From contig NZ_CP022121.1 of the NCBI RefSeq assembly GCF_002224645.1, forward strand, positions 2,424,501 through 2,488,500: a stretch of 64,000 nt of DNA, given 5' to 3'. The translations under genes and the position numbers were made by a program. The notes under the pieces were generated by a model, which did not search any database, was not told the DNA's origin, and was given only the letters and a program-made list of their open reading frames with translations. Positions within the stretch are counted from its first letter, which is position 1. Every line of letters starts with the position of its first letter. Below are positions 61,024 through 64,000 of the stretch, piece by piece. The DNA comes from Dehalobacterium formicoaceticum. Its GTDB lineage: Bacteria > Bacillota > Dehalobacteriia > Dehalobacteriales > Dehalobacteriaceae.

Positions 61024-61509
61024 ATGCTGACAGGAACTATTGTGAATTACTATACACATTGTCAAAGACAGTGCTGGTTATTTTCACATAATCTAAACAT
61101 GGAAGACAATTCGGAGGACGTTAGGATCGGCAAAGTGCTGCATGAACTGAAAAAGCAAGGAACGGAAGAAATCGCATTAGAAGGAATCAAGCTGGATAAG
61201 CTGACGGCGGAGTATGTCACGGAAATCAAAAAATCGGATGCCGATTTAGCTGCGGCGAAAGCCCAGTTGGAATTCTATTTAGTTACTCTGTATGACAAGG
61301 GGATTATACGCAAAGGTTGCTTAGAATGCCTGGAGAAGAATAAGCAAAGTAAAAGTGTCCACACATTAGTGATGTCGGAGGAAGATATCGAAGAACGGAA
61401 AGCTTATTATCGTCAGATCGAGGATTTCCTAGAACAAGAACAACCTCCATCTCCGGTTTTTAAGCCTATTTGCAAGAAATGTGCCTACTATGATTATTGC
61501 TTTATCTAG
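61024..61509 (+). CDS. cas4: Cas4 nuclease
   Basis: 161 residues, ATG directly after the cas3 stop. N-terminal C13 or C17 (HCQRQCW) and C-terminal C150, C153, C159 (ICKKCAYYDYC) form the 4Fe-4S site; the RecB-type catalytic motif includes LDKL and EIKKS. It trims prespacers and ensures a correct PAM during adaptation. Confidence 0.95.
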   Translation: MLTGTIVNYYTHCQRQCWLFSHNLNMEDNSEDVRIGKVLHELKKQGTEEIALEGIKLDKLTAEYVTEIKKSDADLAAAKAQLEFYLVTLYDKGIIRKGCLECLEKNKQSKSVHTLVMSEEDIEERKAYYRQIEDFLEQEQPPSPVFKPICKKCAYYDYCFI

Positions 61510-61527
61510 TTAAGGGAGGGATGAAGA

Positions 61528-62535
61528 ATCAGTAAGAGTAATGAGACGCGTTATATTTTTTCGTCCGGAGAGTTATTTCAAAAGGATTTTTCCATTGTAC
61601 TCCGTAAGGATGAGAAAAATATTTATTTACCAATAAAGGATACACGAGAATTATATTGCTTTAATGATATAACCCTCAGTACGAAAATGCTGCAGTTATT
61701 ATCAAAGGCAGGCATCATCGTTCATTTCTTTGGTTATCATGGAAACTATATCGGAACATTTTATCCGAAGGAGCAATTAATAAGCGGTAGGCTGACTGTC
61801 GCTCAGGCCTTAGCTTATAAAGATAAAAGAATGATGATTGCCGGGGCAATAGTTAAAGGAATTGCCCGTAATATCTATTTTGTGCTTTATCATTATTATC
61901 GTCATGGAAAAAATGAATTTAAGGATTACCTTGATTGGTTACGCAAAGATGTTCCGAATTTGGTTGATAAGACAAATGATATCAATCAACTGCTTCGTGT
62001 AGAAGGGGCGATCTGGGCAAAATTCTACCAAAGTTTCCGAACCATCTTACCGGAATCATTTGCGATGAACAAAAGGGTAAAAAGGCCTCCTGACAATCCC
62101 ATAAATGCTTTGATATCTTTTGGTAATTCCTTACTGTATACGAAGGTGATTACAGAAATCTATCACACCCACCTAGATCAAGCCATATCTTTTTTGCATG
62201 AGCCTGCAGAACGCCGCTTTTCATTAAGCTTAGATTTATCAGAAGTGTTTAAACCGGTGTTGGTTTTTAAGACGATATTCGACTGTGTTAATAATAGGAA
62301 GATTACCGTAGAGAAACATTTTGACAAAAAATTGAATTATGCCTTACTCAATGAAAGCGGGCGTAAAGTCTTTATTGAGGCGTTCGAGGAACGTCTGAAC
62401 CAGGCTTTTGAGCACCAAACTTTAAAAAGAAGGTGCAGCTATAAACATGCTATTAGACTGGATGGATATAAGTTAATTAAATTTATAATGGAGGAGAAAA
62501 GTTTTACCCCTTTTAGTTTGGAGGATAAGAAATGA
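61528..62535 (+). CDS. cas1: Cas1 integrase, apparent AUC start
   Basis: 335 residues if read from ATC at 61528, seven bases after GGGAGGG. The frame upstream of the first ATG (61687) clearly encodes the Cas1 N-terminal domain: NETRYIFSSGELFQKDFSIV, then IYLPIKDTRELYCFNDITL. It contains no ATG, GTG or TTG. Starting at 61687 would delete about 53 residues of the N-terminal beta domain. An out-of-frame ATG at 61521 stops after four codons. Metal-binding residues are in LLRVEGAIWAKFY (Glu), THLDQAISFLHE (His) and SLDLSEVFKP (Asp). Either AUC initiation, a recent start mutation or a one-base frameshift applies. It integrates spacers together with Cas2. Confidence 0.88.
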   Translation: MSKSNETRYIFSSGELFQKDFSIVLRKDEKNIYLPIKDTRELYCFNDITLSTKMLQLLSKAGIIVHFFGYHGNYIGTFYPKEQLISGRLTVAQALAYKDKRMMIAGAIVKGIARNIYFVLYHYYRHGKNEFKDYLDWLRKDVPNLVDKTNDINQLLRVEGAIWAKFYQSFRTILPESFAMNKRVKRPPDNPINALISFGNSLLYTKVITEIYHTHLDQAISFLHEPAERRFSLSLDLSEVFKPVLVFKTIFDCVNNRKITVEKHFDKKLNYALLNESGRKVFIEAFEERLNQAFEHQTLKRRCSYKHAIRLDGYKLIKFIMEEKSFTPFSLEDKK

Positions 62536-62816
62536 AAAATTTCAACTATAACTATGTAATTCTTTTTTATGATGTTGGCGAAAAACGTGTAACGAAGGTA
62601 TTCAAGATATGTAAGCAGTATCTGAAGCATTATCAAAAATCTGTTTTCAGGGGACATATCACTCCTGGAAACTTTTTGGAACTTAAGGGGAAACTCAAAA
62701 AAGTAATTGACCCGGAGTATGATTTTATAACATTTATTCAAACAATGAGTGAGTCATCTTTTCACGAAGAAAGTATGGGTAATACGGGCATTGATCCTGA
62801 GTCATTAATTATTTGA
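62532..62816 (+). CDS. cas2: Cas2
   Basis: 94 residues, overlapping the cas1 stop (ATGA). Ferredoxin-like fold with D14 in NYVILFYDVGEKRVTKVFKI and QYLKHYQKSVFRGHI. It bridges Cas1 dimers in the spacer-integration complex. Confidence 0.95.
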   Translation: MKNFNYNYVILFYDVGEKRVTKVFKICKQYLKHYQKSVFRGHITPGNFLELKGKLKKVIDPEYDFITFIQTMSESSFHEESMGNTGIDPESLII

Positions 62817-62992
62817 TTTTTTCCATGTTAGACTATATAGTTAAAGGGTAAGAAGCTTGATACAAGAGTGATGAGGGACGATAGAGATAAATTTTGTTAT
62901 AATTTAGTTCAGCATGGAAAAATGAGCGGTAAAAGCTGATGTAATACGGCTTAGCGGTTTTTACTAAACTGGAAAGCGGCCATTTTATCTTG
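62817..62992 (+). promoter_or_regulatory. CRISPR leader
   Basis: AT-rich 176 bp between cas2 and the first repeat, with a TATAAT box at 62898-62903 and no clear -35. The part just before the first repeat (GGCTTAGCGG, AAAGCGGCCA) is where new spacers would be added. Confidence 0.75.
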
Positions 62993-64000
62993 GCGGAACC
63001 TCCACATTGGATGTATTGAAATTTGAGCAAATCTTCATCGCTTATTTCATCAAACTTAGCGGAACCTCCACATTGGATGTATTGAAATCCAAGAAAGTAA
63101 TAAGCGGCGCGGGAGAGATGCGATAGCGGAACCTCCACATTGGATGTATTGAAATAGGACTTGGCTGAGTTTGAATTACTGGACAGAATAGCGGAACCTC
63201 CACATTGGATGTATTGAAATTTAATTCTAACTGTTATTAGATTTTTTTCTCCTTGCGCGGAACCTCCACATTGGATGTATTGAAATAGCGTTAATTTTAG
63301 CTGGTGTAAGTATTACGTCTGGGCGGAACCTCCACATTGGATGTATTGAAATAAACGACAGAATGATTGATAGACAAATTCGAGGAGTGCGGAACCTCCA
63401 CATTGGATGTATTGAAATTTGTTCTGCCATTGCTCCCGGATGTGGGGATATTTAGCGGAACCTCCACATTGGATGTATTGAAATTAATTTCCATAACCAC
63501 ACCTTCTAAACCATTGATAGCGGAACCTCCACATTGGATGTATTGAAATATCTCAAACTCATTTTCATTGTTCTGCCATTGCTCCGCGGAACCTCCACAT
63601 TGGATGTATTGAAATATAAACTTGTCCGCTTTCTCGGAAAAAATAAATGCAGCGGAACCTCCACATTGGATGTATTGAAATTGTTCCCTGCAAATCTGAT
63701 TTACTTTAAGCAAGTATTGCGGAACCTCCACATTGGATGTATTGAAATTAAAAGAATCCTGTTCCTCCGTATTCGACAGTGCTAGCGGAACCTCCACATT
63801 GGATGTATTGAAATTAGTTTGCATTATGCAGGTAATACACGCTGTAAAAGGCGGAACCTCCACATTGGATGTATTGAAATAAGCTAATAAACCAAATCTA
63901 TTTATTTGTCTAAACGCGGAACCTCCACATTGGATGTATTGAAATAAGTTAATAGAAATGTATATGTCTTTAAAAGGAAAAGCGGAACCTCCACATTGGA
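62993..64000 (+). CRISPR. CRISPR array, 15 complete repeats plus one cut by the window edge
   Basis: 30-bp repeats beginning GCGGAACCTCC and ending GTATTGAAAT, all identical, starting at 62993, 63059, 63126, 63191, 63257, 63323, 63389, 63455, 63520, 63586, 63652, 63719, 63785, 63851, 63916 and 63982 (partial). 15 spacers of 35-37 bp. The ATTGAAAT end gives the crRNA handle, so the array is transcribed on the plus strand away from cas2. Spacers 7 (63419-63454) and 9 (63550-63585) overlap by 18 bases of the same protospacer region. Reverse complements of several spacers are open reading frames, as expected for phage or plasmid genes. The protein-like frames on the minus strand here are repeat artefacts. 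Confidence 0.99.

Noticed and set aside
63227-63863. Protein-like minus-strand frames rich in FNTSNVEVP / FQYIQCGGSA repeats
   Set aside because: They are the CRISPR repeat read in translation; no gene.
62993-64000. Self-targeting spacers against this window
   Set aside because: I compared the spacers by eye with the window and saw no full-length match; a whole-genome search would be needed to exclude it.
1-64000. tRNA or rRNA genes
   Set aside because: No cloverleaf with a GTTCRANNC-type arm and no rRNA-like block was noticed anywhere in the window.

Overview
The window looks like a chromosomal segment of an anaerobic, amino-acid-fermenting, probably spore-forming clostridial Firmicute. 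Peptococcaceae or a related family is my guess from gene content and AT-rich spacers; no rRNA or marker gene is present to prove it. Support comes from selenoprotein glycine/sarcosine/betaine reductase genes, a glycyl-radical trans-4-hydroxy-L-proline dehydratase (HypD), a sigma-54 enhancer-binding protein, a CwlD-like amidase, an electron-bifurcating-type FixABCX set and a type I-B CRISPR-Cas locus.

Layout. 1-2743: two-component system followed by a TVP38/DedA-like membrane protein (minus strand). 3129-6339: a dedA gene split by an IS66-family element flanked by 46-bp direct repeats. 6340-8600: palindromic repeats, a decayed IS3-family element and a candidate structured RNA. 8734-10360: cell-wall amidase and divergent polysaccharide deacetylase. 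10361-15236: mobile-element scars, a flavodiiron protein, a NiCo-type riboswitch with its cation-efflux gene, and an old yellow enzyme. 15237-20214: sigma-54 activator, sigma-54 promoter and a grd operon with two in-frame UGA (selenocysteine) codons. 20325-28796: two operons that start with homologous leaders (a CoA-transferase pair, and a xanthine-dehydrogenase-like operon damaged by a deletion that joins it to half an NCS2 permease). 29161-37516: MarR regulator, di-haem cytochrome c, pabABC, OFA-type MFS transporter. 37713-49484: DacA-like peptidase, fixABCX, cupin, nitroreductase, hypE-hypD, folA, CDGSH protein. 49739-53921: two copper-amine-oxidase-N-domain surface proteins. 54198-64000: cas6-cas8b-cas7-cas5-cas3-cas4-cas1-cas2 and a CRISPR array (15 full repeats plus a partial one) that continues past the window.

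How parts fit together. Hydroxyproline dehydration, Grd-type reductive deamination and possibly purine oxidation all feed Stickland-type energy metabolism; FixABCX can move the electrons between NADH, ferredoxin and a quinone-like or other acceptor. The grd genes are probably switched on by the adjacent PAS-containing sigma-54 activator.

Most interesting observation. Upstream of cas6, on the opposite strand and behind its own good promoter, lies a 12-nt fragment of the CRISPR repeat (ending in the ATTGAAAT crRNA handle). It is followed by a guide-like sequence matching the cas6 5-prime leader at 18 of 21 positions. Two of the three mismatches fall at positions 6 and 18, which are not read in type I effectors. 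The target is flanked by TCA, the same PAM that can be deduced independently from two overlapping spacers in the array. This looks like a crRNA-like guide by which Cascade represses its own operon. A second unusual pattern is that cas1, the MFS transporter and a gene relic each have AUC or AUA where the start AUG should be, at ideal distance from a strong ribosome-binding site.
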